64,000 nucleotides of DNA from Pigmentiphaga sp. (GTDB lineage Bacteria; Pseudomonadota; Gammaproteobacteria; Burkholderiales; Burkholderiaceae_B): NCBI GenBank assembly GCA_023228945.1, contig JALOAI010000018.1, forward strand, positions 1 to 64,000, written 5' to 3'. The notes under the pieces were generated by a model, which worked only from the letters and a program-made list of their open reading frames with translations, made no database searches and was not told where the DNA came from. Position numbers and translations under genes: made by a program. Below, piece after piece: positions 16,136-27,020 of this stretch (positions are counted from its first letter, which is position 1; each line of letters starts with the position of its first letter).

Positions 16136-16304
16136 AGCCAAGTATTTTGTAAAAAAGCAACAAACACCATCCGAGGTTTCAGCAATTCGCTGGAGCAGCC
16201 AAAAAGCCTTTATATTTCAGGGTATTAAGGGTGGCTCTGGAAGGTTGGCGCAAGCCGCCGCCGGCAGACGATTGCACAAAACCTAGGGTTTTTACGCAGG
16301 CGAT

Positions 16305-16334
16305 TTGCCGGCCAAACTTGAAACAAGTTATACT
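16305..16334 (+). promoter_or_regulatory. Candidate promoter of the ATP synthase operon
   Basis: TTGCCG (16305-16310) and TATACT (16329-16334) are separated by 18 bp and lie about 95 nt upstream of atpI. The 16136-16427 gap has no gene and is locally AT-rich. This is a by-eye sigma-70 match only. Confidence 0.4.
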
Positions 16335-16427
16335 CGAAAAGTTTGACGCTTAACCAATATCCAAGCGTCGCAGGCATTGACTGTGAGCCGGGGCCAGGTA
16401 GTCCGGGCGCAACGATTGGGAGGCACA

Positions 16428-16928
16428 ATGACCCAGATCGAAGCTCCCGACCGGGATTCGTCCCGCATGTCGAGGCCCGCGGCCAACGAACCCTGGGATG
16501 AATCCCCCGAGCCCGAGATCGCCTCTGCCGATCTCACCGCCGAGCAAATCGCCCGGCTGAACCACGGAGCCTTGCGCCTGTTGGCGCGATTGGTCCTGGT
16601 CCAGCTGGTGGCGGTGGTGGCCGTGGTGCTGGTGGCCTGGGGCTGGGCGGGAGCCGCCGCCGCGGTATCGGCGCTGGTGGGGGCGGGCTCGTATGCGCTG
16701 CCCAACGTGCTGTTTGCATTGCGGTTGATGTTTTCAGCCGTGGGAGTCGGCAAGGCGAGTCCGGTGACGTTCTTCCTTGGCGAATTCCTCAAGCTCGGAG
16801 CCACCGCCGCATTGCTGGTGTTGGGTGTGAGCCTGGCCGGAGGGGCCCTGGTGTGGCCGGCGCTGATCGCCGGCCTGATCGTGGCCCTCAAAAGCCATTA
16901 TGCGTTGTCGTTGTTCAAAAGTTCGTAG
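16428..16928 (+). CDS. atpI: ATP synthase subunit I (AtpI)
   Basis: The 166-residue membrane protein sits at the head of the atp operon. After a hydrophilic, acidic N-terminus of about 50 residues it has four predicted membrane segments (for example LVLVQLVAVVAVVLVAWGWA and FFLGEFLKLGATAALLVLGV). AtpI helps assemble the c-ring. An upstream in-frame ATG would add 17 residues; the ATG at 16428 follows GGGAGG and is preferred. The N-terminal extension is longer than in many AtpI proteins. Confidence 0.88.
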   Translation: MTQIEAPDRDSSRMSRPAANEPWDESPEPEIASADLTAEQIARLNHGALRLLARLVLVQLVAVVAVVLVAWGWAGAAAAVSALVGAGSYALPNVLFALRLMFSAVGVGKASPVTFFLGEFLKLGATAALLVLGVSLAGGALVWPALIAGLIVALKSHYALSLFKSS

Positions 16929-16989
16929 TTCACCGAGTGTGCCTGGCGTTCGCCGCACAGTGCATACGGCAAATCGATAGGGTTTTCAG

Positions 16990-17853
16990 ATGGCTAGTGC
17001 TGCGCCTACCGCATCCGAATACATCGTGCACCACTTGGGGCACTTCAACAATATCGGAGAGCCGCAATCGGTGGTAGCCGATTTTGGCGTCATCAATTAC
17101 GACTCCCTGTTCTGGGCGATCCTCATGGGAGCGATCGTCTGCTTCCTCCTGTGGCGGGCCGCGTCGCGGGCCACGTCGGGCGTTCCTGGCCGCTTCCAGG
17201 GCGCGATCGAGATGTTGGCCGAAATGGTGGAAGAGCAGGCCAAGGGCATCATCCCCAACGAGACGACCCGCCGCTTCGTGTCGCCGCTGGCGCTCACCGT
17301 GTTCCTCTGGGTGATCCTGATGAACGCGCTCGACCTGATCCCGGTCGATCTCGTGCCCCGGATCCTGGCCTGGACGGGTCTGGATTCCGTCATCCACTAT
17401 CATCGCATCCTGCCCACCGCCGACCTCAACGTGCCGCTGGGCATGGCGCTGGGCGTGCTGCTCCTGATGCTCTACTACGGCCTCAAGATCAAGAGCCCTG
17501 GCGGTTTCGTCAAAGAGCTCTTCACCGCGCCCTTCCATGGTGCCGGTTTCATGGCGGTGGTGCTAGCGCCGTTCAATCTCCTGCTCAACATCATCGAGTA
17601 CCTCGCCAAGGCGGTATCGCTTGGCATGCGGTTGTTCGGCAACATGTTCGCCGGCGAACTGATCTTCATGCTGATCGCCCTGCTCGGCGCCGCCTGGACG
17701 GGCTTCAACGCCTCCAGCTTCGCGTTCGGTATCGGTCATATCCTGGCGGGATCGGCCTGGGCCATCTTCCACATCCTGATCGTTTTGCTGCAGGGCTTCA
17801 TCTTCATGATGCTCACCCTGGTGTATGTCGGCCAGGCGCATGAGGGGCACTGA
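16990..17853 (+). CDS. atpB: ATP synthase Fo subunit a
   Basis: The 287-residue polytopic membrane protein forms the proton half-channels. The essential helix with the conserved Arg is visible as AVSLGMRLFGNMFAGELIF, and the C-terminal helix is HILIVLLQGFIFMMLTLVYV. An N-terminal segment of about 45 residues (EYIVHHLGHFNN...) is typical of proteobacterial subunit a. It is the second gene of the operon, 61 nt after atpI. Confidence 0.96.
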   Translation: MASAAPTASEYIVHHLGHFNNIGEPQSVVADFGVINYDSLFWAILMGAIVCFLLWRAASRATSGVPGRFQGAIEMLAEMVEEQAKGIIPNETTRRFVSPLALTVFLWVILMNALDLIPVDLVPRILAWTGLDSVIHYHRILPTADLNVPLGMALGVLLLMLYYGLKIKSPGGFVKELFTAPFHGAGFMAVVLAPFNLLLNIIEYLAKAVSLGMRLFGNMFAGELIFMLIALLGAAWTGFNASSFAFGIGHILAGSAWAIFHILIVLLQGFIFMMLTLVYVGQAHEGH

Positions 17854-17973
17854 TACCGGCCGGTAGCCGGGTATTGCGTGTAGTCGGGGTGCGGTGGGCA
17901 TAGGGCAGGCTGCAACCCAATCTTTCTTGTTCTCTTTAGTTTCCTGATTTCCCATATCTTTCAAGGAGTTGTC

Positions 17974-18216
17974 ATGACCAACGTCGCTTTCGTTGCTCTC
18001 GCTTGCGGTCTGATCATCGGCCTGGGCGCCATCGGTGCCTGCCTGGGTATCGCCATCATGGGCGGCAAGTACATCGAAGCCTCGGCCCGTCAACCTGAGC
18101 TGATGAACGCCCTGCAAACCAAGATGTTCCTGCTCGCCGGCCTGATCGACGCCGCCTTCCTGATCGGTGTTGCTATCGCCCTGCTGTTCGCGTTCGCCAA
18201 TCCTTTCGTTGGCTGA
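17974..18216 (+). CDS. atpE: ATP synthase Fo subunit c
   Basis: The 80-residue hairpin proteolipid has two membrane helices flanking the polar loop ARQP (38-41) that contacts the central stalk. The proton-binding carboxylate is Asp59 in LAGLIDAAFLIG. No sodium-binding signature is visible, so the enzyme is expected to be H+-driven. A strong AAGGAG ribosome site precedes the ATG, consistent with the high copy number of subunit c. The 120-nt spacer after atpB contains a small hairpin near 17853-17874. Confidence 0.97.
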   Translation: MTNVAFVALACGLIIGLGAIGACLGIAIMGGKYIEASARQPELMNALQTKMFLLAGLIDAAFLIGVAIALLFAFANPFVG

Positions 18217-18254
18217 CAACCGCGGGCCCACCGCCTGCGCCTCTCCCAGGGTGT

Positions 18255-18272
18255 GGCGACTCGGCAGTCGCC
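18255..18272 (+). other. Intercistronic hairpin between atpE and atpF
   Basis: GGCGACT (18255-18261) and AGTCGCC (18266-18272) form a perfect 7-bp stem with a CGGC loop, extendable by GTG...CAC with a bulge. No T-run follows. Such hairpins can protect the upstream atpE message or mark a processing site. Confidence 0.55.
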
Positions 18273-18313
18273 GCCACCACTACTGAAGTACCTCTTGCAA
18301 TAGGGAAACGACC

Positions 18314-18784
18314 GTGAATCTGAACGCAACGATCTTCTTTCAGATGCTCGTGTTCTTCGTTCTCGGCTGGTTCACGATGAAATTCGTGTGGCCGCCGCTG
18401 ACGAGGGCCATCGACGAGCGTCGTCAGAAAATCGCTGCCGGTCTGGCCGATGCCGAACGCGGCAAGGCAGATCTGGCACAGGCGCAAGCTCGCATCAGCC
18501 TGCTGGAGTCTTCGGCCAAGGCCGAGAACCAGTCCCGTCTGGCTGAATCCGAGAAACAAGCCGCCGCCATGATCGAACAGGCCCGCCGCGATGCCGAGGC
18601 GGAACGCGCCCGGATTCTGGCACAAGCCAAGCAGGAAGCCGAACAGGAAATGCAACGTGCGCGTGAAGCCCTGCGCGACTCGGTGGCCGATCTCGCCGTC
18701 AAGGGCGCCGAGCAGATCCTGAAGCGCGAAGTCAACGCCCAAGCCCACGCCGAGCTTCTCGGCCAGCTCAAGGCCCAGCTTTGA
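18314..18784 (+). CDS. atpF: ATP synthase Fo subunit b
   Basis: The 156-residue peripheral stalk subunit has an N-terminal membrane anchor (NATIFFQMLVFFVLGWFTM) followed by a long charged coiled coil rich in Ala, Glu, Lys and Gln. Length and layout are normal for subunit b. The start is a GTG; it gives the family N-terminus MNLNATIFFQML, and no better ATG exists upstream. Confidence 0.96.
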   Translation: MNLNATIFFQMLVFFVLGWFTMKFVWPPLTRAIDERRQKIAAGLADAERGKADLAQAQARISLLESSAKAENQSRLAESEKQAAAMIEQARRDAEAERARILAQAKQEAEQEMQRAREALRDSVADLAVKGAEQILKREVNAQAHAELLGQLKAQL

Positions 18785-18802
18785 TCACCAGGATTTTCCA
18801 CC

Positions 18803-19345
18803 ATGGCTGAACTGTCCACCATCGCCCGGCCCTATGCCGAGGCCATCTTTGAAGTGGCCGGCACCGACGGCGCCGGCCTGGGCGCCTGGGCCGACACGCT
18901 CCAGGAAATGGCCCAGGTCGTGGGCCATCCCGAGGTCCAGGCGGTGCTTGCCGATCCTCACCTCGACGCGGCCGCGCGCGCCAATCTCGTACGCGGCCTC
19001 CTGAAGTCCACGCCCAGCCCGAAGGCAGTCAATTTTCTCAGCATGCTGGCCGAAAACGACCGCATGCTGCTGCTGCCCGAGATCGCGGCGCAGTTCGTCC
19101 AGCTTAAAAATCGTCAGGAAGGCAGTGCCGATGCCCTCATCGAAACCGCCTACGAACTGACCGGAGCCCAGTTGGCCGAACTCGTCGCCGGGCTCGAAAA
19201 GAAGTTCAACATCAAACTGAAGCCCGACGTGCGCGTCGACGCCTCGCTGATCGGTGGCGTGCGCGTGGTCGTTGGCGATCAGGTGCTGGACACTTCGGTG
19301 CGGGCGCAGCTCGAGCGTATGCGCGACACGCTGGTGGCCCACTGA
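18803..19345 (+). CDS. atpH: ATP synthase F1 subunit delta
   Basis: The 180-residue subunit links the peripheral stalk to the top of F1. The N-terminal domain begins AELSTIARPYAEAIFEVA, the typical delta (OSCP-like) start. The C-terminal part ends with VDASLIGGVRVVVGDQVLDTSVRAQLERM, matching the conserved G-G motif of the family. It starts 18 nt after atpF. Confidence 0.96.
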   Translation: MAELSTIARPYAEAIFEVAGTDGAGLGAWADTLQEMAQVVGHPEVQAVLADPHLDAAARANLVRGLLKSTPSPKAVNFLSMLAENDRMLLLPEIAAQFVQLKNRQEGSADALIETAYELTGAQLAELVAGLEKKFNIKLKPDVRVDASLIGGVRVVVGDQVLDTSVRAQLERMRDTLVAH

Positions 19346-19381
19346 TACAGCACCGGTTAACAGGATTCCAGGAGTCTATCC

Positions 19382-20923
<1,542 letters not shown>

Positions 20924-20957
20924 GCAACGTCATCCCGCGCAGGCGGGTGGCACCCTG

Positions 20958-20981
20958 CCGGGGCGGCGGTCGCCGCCCCGG
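20958..20981 (+). other. Strong intercistronic hairpin between atpA and atpG
   Basis: CCGGGGCGGCG (20958-20968) and CGCCGCCCCGG (20971-20981) form an 11-bp GC stem 18 nt before atpG. There is no T-run, so it is unlikely to be a full terminator. It may moderate atpG translation or stabilise the atpA message. Confidence 0.65.
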
Positions 20982-20998
20982 GTTTAGGATAAAGAGCT

Positions 20999-21877
20999 AT
21001 GGCCGGAATCAAGGAAATCCGTACCAAGATCAAGAGCGTGCAAAACACGAGCAAGATCACCAAGGCAATGGAGATGGTGGCAGCGTCCAAGATGCGCAAG
21101 GCGCAGGATCGTATGCGCACCGCCCGCCCGTATGCCGACAAGGTACGTAATATCGCCGCCCATATGTCGCAGGCCAACCCGGATTACTCCCATCCGTACC
21201 TGGTGACGCGCAGCGACATCAAGGCTGTGGGCATGATCGTCGTGACCACCGACAAAGGCCTGTGCGGCGGTCTCAATACCAACGTGCTGCGTGCGGTGCT
21301 CAATCGCATCAAAGAGTTCGAAGCCGACAGCGTGAAGCTGCAGGCAACGGCCATTGGCAACAAGGGCCTGGGCTTCCTCACCCGACTCGGCGTCGACCTG
21401 GTGTCCCAGGAAACCCAGTTGGGCGATACCCCCAGCCTCGATCGCCTGATCGGCGCCATCAAGGTGCAGCTCGACGATTTCGCCGAAGGCCGCATCGACG
21501 CCGTGTACCTGGCCTACAACCGCTTCATCAACACGATGCGCCAAGAGCCGGTGATCGAGCAGTTGCTGCCGCTCTCGTCCGAGCGTTTCGAGCAGTCGGA
21601 AGCCGAGAAGTCCAGCTACTCGTGGGACTACATCTACGAGCCGGATGCCAAGACGGTGGTCGACGAGCTTCTGCTGCGCTATGTCGAGGCGCTGGTGTAC
21701 CAGGCGGTAGCCGAGAACATGGCCTCCGAGCAGTCGGCCCGGATGGTGGCCATGAAGTCCGCATCCGACAACGCCAAGAAGGTAATCGGCGAGCTCCAGC
21801 TGATCTACAACAAGACCCGCCAGGCGGCCATTACCAAAGAAATCTCGGAAATCGTAGGGGGCGCGGCGGCCGTTTAA
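20999..21877 (+). CDS. atpG: ATP synthase F1 subunit gamma
   Basis: The 292-residue rotor shaft subunit has the N-terminal coiled-coil strand AGIKEIRTKIKSVQNTSKITKAMEMVAASKM and the C-terminal helix ending ELQLIYNKTRQAAITKEISEIVGGAAAV. Both are diagnostic for gamma. A central Rossmann-like domain contains VTTDKGLCGGLNTNVL. Confidence 0.97.
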   Translation: MAGIKEIRTKIKSVQNTSKITKAMEMVAASKMRKAQDRMRTARPYADKVRNIAAHMSQANPDYSHPYLVTRSDIKAVGMIVVTTDKGLCGGLNTNVLRAVLNRIKEFEADSVKLQATAIGNKGLGFLTRLGVDLVSQETQLGDTPSLDRLIGAIKVQLDDFAEGRIDAVYLAYNRFINTMRQEPVIEQLLPLSSERFEQSEAEKSSYSWDYIYEPDAKTVVDELLLRYVEALVYQAVAENMASEQSARMVAMKSASDNAKKVIGELQLIYNKTRQAAITKEISEIVGGAAAV

Positions 21878-21965
21878 GGCCGGCGCCGCCCGCCAGCAAA
21901 CAGGAATCTGCAGGGTGCGACGCGCGTTTCCGCTGCCGGCGCATCTCAACATTCAAGGAATCGAT

Positions 21966-23387
21966 ATGAGCAACGGAACCATCGTTCAGTGCATCGGCGC
22001 CGTGGTGGACATTCAGTTTCCCCGCGACCAAATGCCCAGGGTCTACGACGCCCTCACCCTCGCCGACGACAGCTCCGCCTTCGCCGAGAAGGGCCTGACC
22101 TTCGAAGTCCAGCAGCAGCTCGGCGACGGTGTCGTGCGCACCATCGCCATGGGCTCGTCCGACGGCCTGCGCCGCGGCATGGCCGTGGCCGGCACCGGCG
22201 CCCCGATCTCGGTGCCCGTGGGTCGCGGCACCCTGGGCCGCATCATGGACGTTCTCGGCCGCCCGATCGACGAAGTCGGCCCCATCGATAGCGATGAGCG
22301 CCGCGCCATTCACCAGCCGCCGCCCGCCTTCGACGAGCTGTCGCCTTCGGTGGAACTGCTCGAAACCGGCATCAAGGTGATCGACCTGGTCTGCCCCTTC
22401 GCCAAGGGCGGCAAGGTGGGCCTGTTCGGCGGCGCCGGCGTGGGCAAAACGGTCAACATGCTCGAGCTGATCAACAACATCGCCAAGCAGCACAGCGGTT
22501 TGTCGGTATTCGCCGGCGTGGGCGAGCGTACCCGCGAAGGCAACGACTTCTACCACGAGATGGCGGAAGCGGGCGTGATCCAGATGGATAACCTGCCCGA
22601 GTCCAAGGTGGCGATGGTGTTCGGCCAGATGAACGAGCCGCCCGGCAACCGCCTGCGCGTGGCGCTGACCGGCCTGACCATGGCCGAGAAGTTCCGCGAC
22701 GAAGGCCGCGACATCCTCTTCTTCGTCGACAACATCTACCGCTACACCCTGGCCGGCACCGAAGTGTCGGCACTGCTGGGCCGCATGCCTTCCGCCGTGG
22801 GCTACCAGCCCACCCTGGCCGAAGAGATGGGTCGCCTGCAAGAGCGCATCACGTCCACCAACACGGGTTCGATCACCTCGATCCAGGCCGTGTACGTGCC
22901 GGCGGATGACCTTACCGACCCCTCGCCCGCCACCACCTTCCTTCACCTCGACTCCACCGTCGTGCTGTCGCGCGACATCGCCGCACTGGGTATCTACCCC
23001 GCCGTCGACCCGCTCGATTCCAGCTCGCGCCAGCTCGATCCGCAAGTGGTGGGCGAAGAGCACTACCAAGTGGCCCGCGGCGTGCAGCAAACCCTGCAGC
23101 GCTACAAGGAATTGCGCGACATCATCGCCATTCTGGGCATGGACGAGCTCTCGCCGGAAGACAAGCAGGCCGTGGCCCGCGCCCGGAAGATCCAGCGCTT
23201 CCTGTCGCAACCCTTCCACGTGGCCGAAGTGTTTACCGGCGCTCCGGGCAAGTACGTGTCCCTGAAGGAAACCATCCGCGGCTTCAAGATGATCGTCGAG
23301 GGCGAGTGCGATGCGCTGCCCGAGCAGGCCTTCTACATGGTCGGCACCATCGACGAAGCCTTCGAGAAGGCCAAGACCCTGAAGTAA
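21966..23387 (+). CDS. atpD: ATP synthase F1 subunit beta
   Basis: The 473-residue catalytic subunit shows the P-loop GGAGVGKT (155-162), the catalytic Glu segment VGERTREGNDFYHEM, and ILFFVDNIYRYTLAGTEVSALLGRMPSAVGYQPTL. These are beta-subunit signatures. A longer frame starts 51 nt upstream, but the ATG at 21966 follows AAGGA and gives the standard MSNGTIVQCIGAVVDIQF start. Confidence 0.98.
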   Translation: MSNGTIVQCIGAVVDIQFPRDQMPRVYDALTLADDSSAFAEKGLTFEVQQQLGDGVVRTIAMGSSDGLRRGMAVAGTGAPISVPVGRGTLGRIMDVLGRPIDEVGPIDSDERRAIHQPPPAFDELSPSVELLETGIKVIDLVCPFAKGGKVGLFGGAGVGKTVNMLELINNIAKQHSGLSVFAGVGERTREGNDFYHEMAEAGVIQMDNLPESKVAMVFGQMNEPPGNRLRVALTGLTMAEKFRDEGRDILFFVDNIYRYTLAGTEVSALLGRMPSAVGYQPTLAEEMGRLQERITSTNTGSITSIQAVYVPADDLTDPSPATTFLHLDSTVVLSRDIAALGIYPAVDPLDSSSRQLDPQVVGEEHYQVARGVQQTLQRYKELRDIIAILGMDELSPEDKQAVARARKIQRFLSQPFHVAEVFTGAPGKYVSLKETIRGFKMIVEGECDALPEQAFYMVGTIDEAFEKAKTLK

Positions 23388-23463
23388 TGCTCAGGCGCGG
23401 TGGCGGCCGGCGCGTTCGTCGCGGTGGCCGCCGTCCTTCAACCTTCTTTTCAAAGGAAGCCCG

Positions 23464-23877
23464 ATGGCAACCATTCATGTCGATGTCGTCAGCGCCGAAG
23501 CCTCGATCTTCGCGGGTGAAGCCAAGTTCGTATCGCTCCCCGGCGAAGCCGGCGAGCTGGGCATCCTGCCGGGCCACACGCCACTGATTTCGCGCATCCG
23601 CCCGGGCACGGTCAAGATCGTCACGGCCGACGACGCCGAGGAACTCGTCTTCGTGGCCGGTGGCCTGCTCGAGATCCAGCCGGGCACGGTCACCGTGCTG
23701 GCCGATACCGCGATCCGCAGCCGTGATCTCGACGAGGCCAAGGCCGAAACGGCGCGCAAGCAGGCCGAAGAAGCCCTGCGCAACGCCAAAGACAAGGCCG
23801 AAGTGGCCGTGGTCGAGGCCGAGCTGGCCATGCTGGCCGCGCAGCTGGCGGCCATCCGCAAGCTGCGCCGCGGCTGA
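23464..23877 (+). CDS. atpC: ATP synthase F1 subunit epsilon
   Basis: The 137-residue subunit has an N-terminal beta-sandwich (HVDVVSAEASIFAGEAKFVSLPGEAGELGILPGHTPLI). A C-terminal helical hairpin rich in Ala, Glu and Lys follows, the segment that can inhibit ATP hydrolysis by inserting into F1. It is the last gene of the operon and is followed by a terminator. A small inverted repeat (GGCGGCC...GGCCGCC, 23402-23432) lies in the atpD-atpC spacer. Confidence 0.97.
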   Translation: MATIHVDVVSAEASIFAGEAKFVSLPGEAGELGILPGHTPLISRIRPGTVKIVTADDAEELVFVAGGLLEIQPGTVTVLADTAIRSRDLDEAKAETARKQAEEALRNAKDKAEVAVVEAELAMLAAQLAAIRKLRRG

Positions 23878-23919
23878 CGCCAGCCCCATATCACCCCATC
23901 GGGGGTCGATATATCGTCC

Positions 23920-23955
23920 AAAACCCACTCCGCTGCCGCGAGGTGGGTTTTTTTT
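23920..23955 (+). terminator. Rho-independent terminator of the atp operon
   Basis: AAAACCCAC (23920-23928) pairs with GTGGGTTTT (23943-23951) and leads into an uninterrupted T-run to 23955. It is placed 43 nt after the atpC stop. Confidence 0.9.
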
Positions 23956-24062
23956 CGTCCCGAGCAAGTCGGGTTGGCTGACGGGTCCCTCCGGGGCAAC
24001 GACGCGGCGCCGATGGCGAGCGCCGGGGTCTTTCGCTAGGTTCGCCGCCGCAGGGAGCAGGC

Positions 24063-25352
24063 ATGAAGCACGAAGTCCGGATCGACCCCTACCGCAAGAT
24101 CAGCCTGCGCCTCATCCCGCTGATGATGCTGCTGTACTTCATGGCCTTCCTAGACCGGGTGAACATCGGCTTCGCGGCGTTGACGATGAACCAGGACCTC
24201 GGGTTCACGGCCTATATCTACGGCTGGGGGGCGGGGATCTTCTTCCTGGGCTACTTTCTGTTCGAAGTCCCCAGCAACGTCCTGCTGCAAAAGGTGGGGC
24301 CGCGGCGCTGGATCGCCCGCATCATGATCACCTGGGGAGTCTTGTCCGCCGCCATGGCCTTCGTGTCGGGCACCTGGAGCTTCCTCGTGCTGCGCTTCTT
24401 GCTGGGGGTGGCCGAGGCCGGGTTCCTGCCGGGCATGCTGTTGTACCTCACCTACTGGTTTCCGGCGCGCCATCGCGCCAAGTTCATCGCGCTGTTCATG
24501 GCGGCGGTGCCGTTGGCGAACACCATCGGGGCCCCCATTTCGGGCCTTATCGTCGATATGAACGACTTCCTGGGACTCAGGGGCTGGCAGTGGCTGTTTC
24601 TCATCGAGGGTCTGCCCTCCTGCGTGCTGGGCGTGGTGGTGCTGCTCGTGCTGCCGGACGGGCCCGCGCGCGCGAAGTGGCTTACCGCGGAGGAGCGGGC
24701 GATCGTCGAGGCCGACCTGGCCGCCGATCATCGGCTCACCTCTGGCCGGTCGCTGCACGCCATGTGGCCGGCCCTGGTCGATCGTCGTGTCCTGCTGTTG
24801 TGCGCGTCTTACTTCGGCATCGTGATCGCGCTCTATGGCATCGGTTTTTGGCTGCCGCAGATTACCAAGGCCATGGGTTTCTCCAATGCCATGGTTGGGG
24901 TCATCGTGGCCATACCATATGCGGTCAGCGCGTTGGCAATGCTGCTTTGGGGCCGCCGCAGCGACCGGCGCGGCGAGCACGTCCAGCACGTCGTCCTGGC
25001 GGCCGTCCTGGGCGTCGCCGGCTTCATCGGCAGCCTGTTGTGGGAGTCGCCCTGGATCATGCTGTGCTGCCTGGGACTGGCATCCGTGGGCATCTATGCC
25101 CTGCTGGGCCCTTTCTGGGCGATACCGCCGGCATTCTTGCGGGGCGCGGCGGCCGGCGGGGGCATTGCGCTGATCAACTCGGTGGGCAACCTGGGGGGCT
25201 TCGTGGGGCCTTATCTGATGGGTTGGATCAAGCAGAACACCGGCAGCTTCACACCGGGATTGGGCATTCTTGCCGCCTGCCTCGCCGTGGCGGCGCTATT
25301 GGTGCTGGCCTTGCGCCATGAAACCCGGAATGCCGGGCACGGCGTCGGATAA
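24063..25352 (+). CDS. MFS transporter, anion:cation symporter (ACS) family
   Basis: The 429-residue protein has about 12 hydrophobic segments and a cytoplasmic N-terminus. The ACS-type opening is visible as RLIPLMMLLYFMAFLDRVNIGFAALTMNQDLG, followed by FFLGYFLFEVPSNVLLQKVGPRRWIARIMITWG. Relatives take up organic anions such as phthalate, tartrate, glucarate or hydroxyphenylacetate with protons. The substrate is not deducible. It stands alone between the atp terminator and a convergent gene whose stop lies 6 bp away. Confidence 0.87.
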   Translation: MKHEVRIDPYRKISLRLIPLMMLLYFMAFLDRVNIGFAALTMNQDLGFTAYIYGWGAGIFFLGYFLFEVPSNVLLQKVGPRRWIARIMITWGVLSAAMAFVSGTWSFLVLRFLLGVAEAGFLPGMLLYLTYWFPARHRAKFIALFMAAVPLANTIGAPISGLIVDMNDFLGLRGWQWLFLIEGLPSCVLGVVVLLVLPDGPARAKWLTAEERAIVEADLAADHRLTSGRSLHAMWPALVDRRVLLLCASYFGIVIALYGIGFWLPQITKAMGFSNAMVGVIVAIPYAVSALAMLLWGRRSDRRGEHVQHVVLAAVLGVAGFIGSLLWESPWIMLCCLGLASVGIYALLGPFWAIPPAFLRGAAAGGGIALINSVGNLGGFVGPYLMGWIKQNTGSFTPGLGILAACLAVAALLVLALRHETRNAGHGVG

Positions 25353-25358
25353 GGCGCG

Positions 25359-27020
25359 CTACCACTGATCAGCGGGTTCCGAACGGCAGGCGAGCAGTTC
25401 TTGCGGCCTGGCCACGCCCCACAGCACGGGAGCGATCGGCAGGGCGCGGCATTGACCATGCATGGCAGCGGTGCGCATGCCCTGGGGCAAGCCCTCGGCC
25501 GGCAGGGCGGTGGGGGCCAGCACCAACTGGCCGGGCCGGATTTCGTGCTGTAGGCGGGCGTGTTTTACGTCGCAGTCGCTCGTTAGCCGGCCGGCATAGG
25601 CGGTATTGAGGGTGGCATGCTGGCGGGCGACCAGCGTTTGCACCGGCAGGTAGGCCAGCGGATCGATGTCGCCGCAACCGAACGCCGGATAAATGCTGAC
25701 ATGGGCGATGCCGCGCAAGGCTCGCTCCCAGGCGGGATCGGGAACGGGCTCGGGTAATCGCGCGGCGATGCGGATCTCGTCGCGGCGGGTGGTGGTGTCC
25801 ACCCATTGCAGCCCCAGTGCGATCACCACCAGCAGGATCCCGGCCCAGCCGCGCAGCATCAGCGCGGCCAGCGCCGTGAAGGTCAGCAGATAGGCCAGGG
25901 GCCAAATGAAGCGCGCGCTGGCCTCGAACATCCCGACCCAGGGCAGCATGGCTTCGGGCAAGGGGAAGGAGGCGACGATGTGATCGCCCACCGCCACGCG
26001 GTTGGTGATCGCGAAAGCCGCCAGCAACAGCAGCACCAAAACCAGGCCGGCATGGCGCCGCAGCGCTGCCGGGATGCGTTGGCCTTGCAGCAGGGCGGCA
26101 AGCGCAATCGCCAGCAGGGCTCCCATGCCGAGGTAGGCGTAGCGCTCGCCCGCGCCCGGCTCGCAGGTGAGCCAGGGTGAGCCGTAGCCGCCGCACCAGA
26201 GCGACGTCAGGCTCAGCCCTTGCTCGCCATAGGCGCCGCTGCCGGGAATAGCGCCACCGAAGAACCCGAGGATGGCGGCCAGCAGCAGGGTGATCGCCAC
26301 GCTCGAGCCCAGGCGCAGCAGTTGAATGAGGAAACGGCGCTCGTCGCGCCATTGCTCGATCAGCCAGGCCACCAGGATGGCATAGCACATGACCAGCAGA
26401 TAGGGATGCAGCAACAGCGCCAGCTGACAGATCAACGCCAGCGCCAGCGTGCCCTGATTGGCCGACCATTGCCCGCGCTGCGCGCGGAAGTAAGCGCCAA
26501 GGGCGAACAGCAGGATACCTTGGGCGAGGAGCGCCGAGTGGCCGAAGCGTGCCAGCCATAGTGGCGAGAGCACGGCGAACGCGGCGGCGAGCAGTGCGGG
26601 CAGCGCCCGCAGGCAGCCGAGCGAGCGTACCAGGAATACCGCGCCGAGAGCCTGGATAACCAGCGCCACGGCGTGCCAGAGGCCGAAATAATGGAAGCCA
26701 TCGGGCAACAGGCCCGCGAGCGGCTTGAACAGCAACGCCATCAGCGGAACGCTGTCGGTAAACGCGATGCTCAGGCCTTCCGGGTAATTGAGCCAGGGCG
26801 TATAGAGCAGCGGGCGTTGCCAGCCATCGTGGGCGAAGAACAGCCAGCCACTGATCTCGCGGCTGATTTCGCCATCATGGAAGAACAACCCTTGGCCTGC
26901 CAGGAATTCGGGCGGGAATAACCACGCCGCCAGCGCGAGCGCGGGCAGCAGGCCCAGGAGATAGGCGCGCCATGTGGCGTCGGGGGCGCTTGAGCCAGCG
27001 TCGAGAGGCATGAGTTTCAT
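25359..27020 (-). CDS. Polytopic membrane protein (possible DUF6311 / GT-C-like)
   Basis: The protein of about 553 residues has roughly ten hydrophobic helices in the first 400 residues and a soluble C-terminal domain of about 130 residues. After the first helix comes a lumen-facing loop with FFHDGEISREISGWLFF, then a Pro-rich segment with LNYPEGLSIAFTDSVPL. The acidic loop after helix 1 and overall layout resemble GT-C glycosyltransferases and the uncharacterised DUF6311 proteins. This is a resemblance, not a match I can verify. The frame extends about 170 residues upstream over low-complexity sequence; the ATG at 27020 (or 27011) gives a normal start ahead of the first helix. It converges on the MFS gene. 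Confidence 0.65.
   Translation of the reverse strand: MKLMPLDAGSSAPDATWRAYLLGLLPALALAAWLFPPEFLAGQGLFFHDGEISREISGWLFFAHDGWQRPLLYTPWLNYPEGLSIAFTDSVPLMALLFKPLAGLLPDGFHYFGLWHAVALVIQALGAVFLVRSLGCLRALPALLAAAFAVLSPLWLARFGHSALLAQGILLFALGAYFRAQRGQWSANQGTLALALICQLALLLHPYLLVMCYAILVAWLIEQWRDERRFLIQLLRLGSSVAITLLLAAILGFFGGAIPGSGAYGEQGLSLTSLWCGGYGSPWLTCEPGAGERYAYLGMGALLAIALAALLQGQRIPAALRRHAGLVLVLLLLAAFAITNRVAVGDHIVASFPLPEAMLPWVGMFEASARFIWPLAYLLTFTALAALMLRGWAGILLVVIALGLQWVDTTTRRDEIRIAARLPEPVPDPAWERALRGIAHVSIYPAFGCGDIDPLAYLPVQTLVARQHATLNTAYAGRLTSDCDVKHARLQHEIRPGQLVLAPTALPAEGLPQGMRTAAMHGQCRALPIAPVLWGVARPQELLACRSEPADQW

Noticed and set aside
16318..16334. TTGAAA next to TATACT upstream of atpI read as a promoter pair
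   Set aside because: Only 5 bp separate the two hexamers; a TTGCCG 18 bp upstream of TATACT fits better.
21831..23219. 462-codon frame antisense to atpD
   Set aside because: His/Val/Gly-rich shadow of a highly conserved gene; no recognisable domain.
23660..25321. 553-codon frame overlapping atpC and the MFS gene
   Set aside because: It spans the atp terminator in a different frame from both real genes, and its translation is Arg/Gly-rich.
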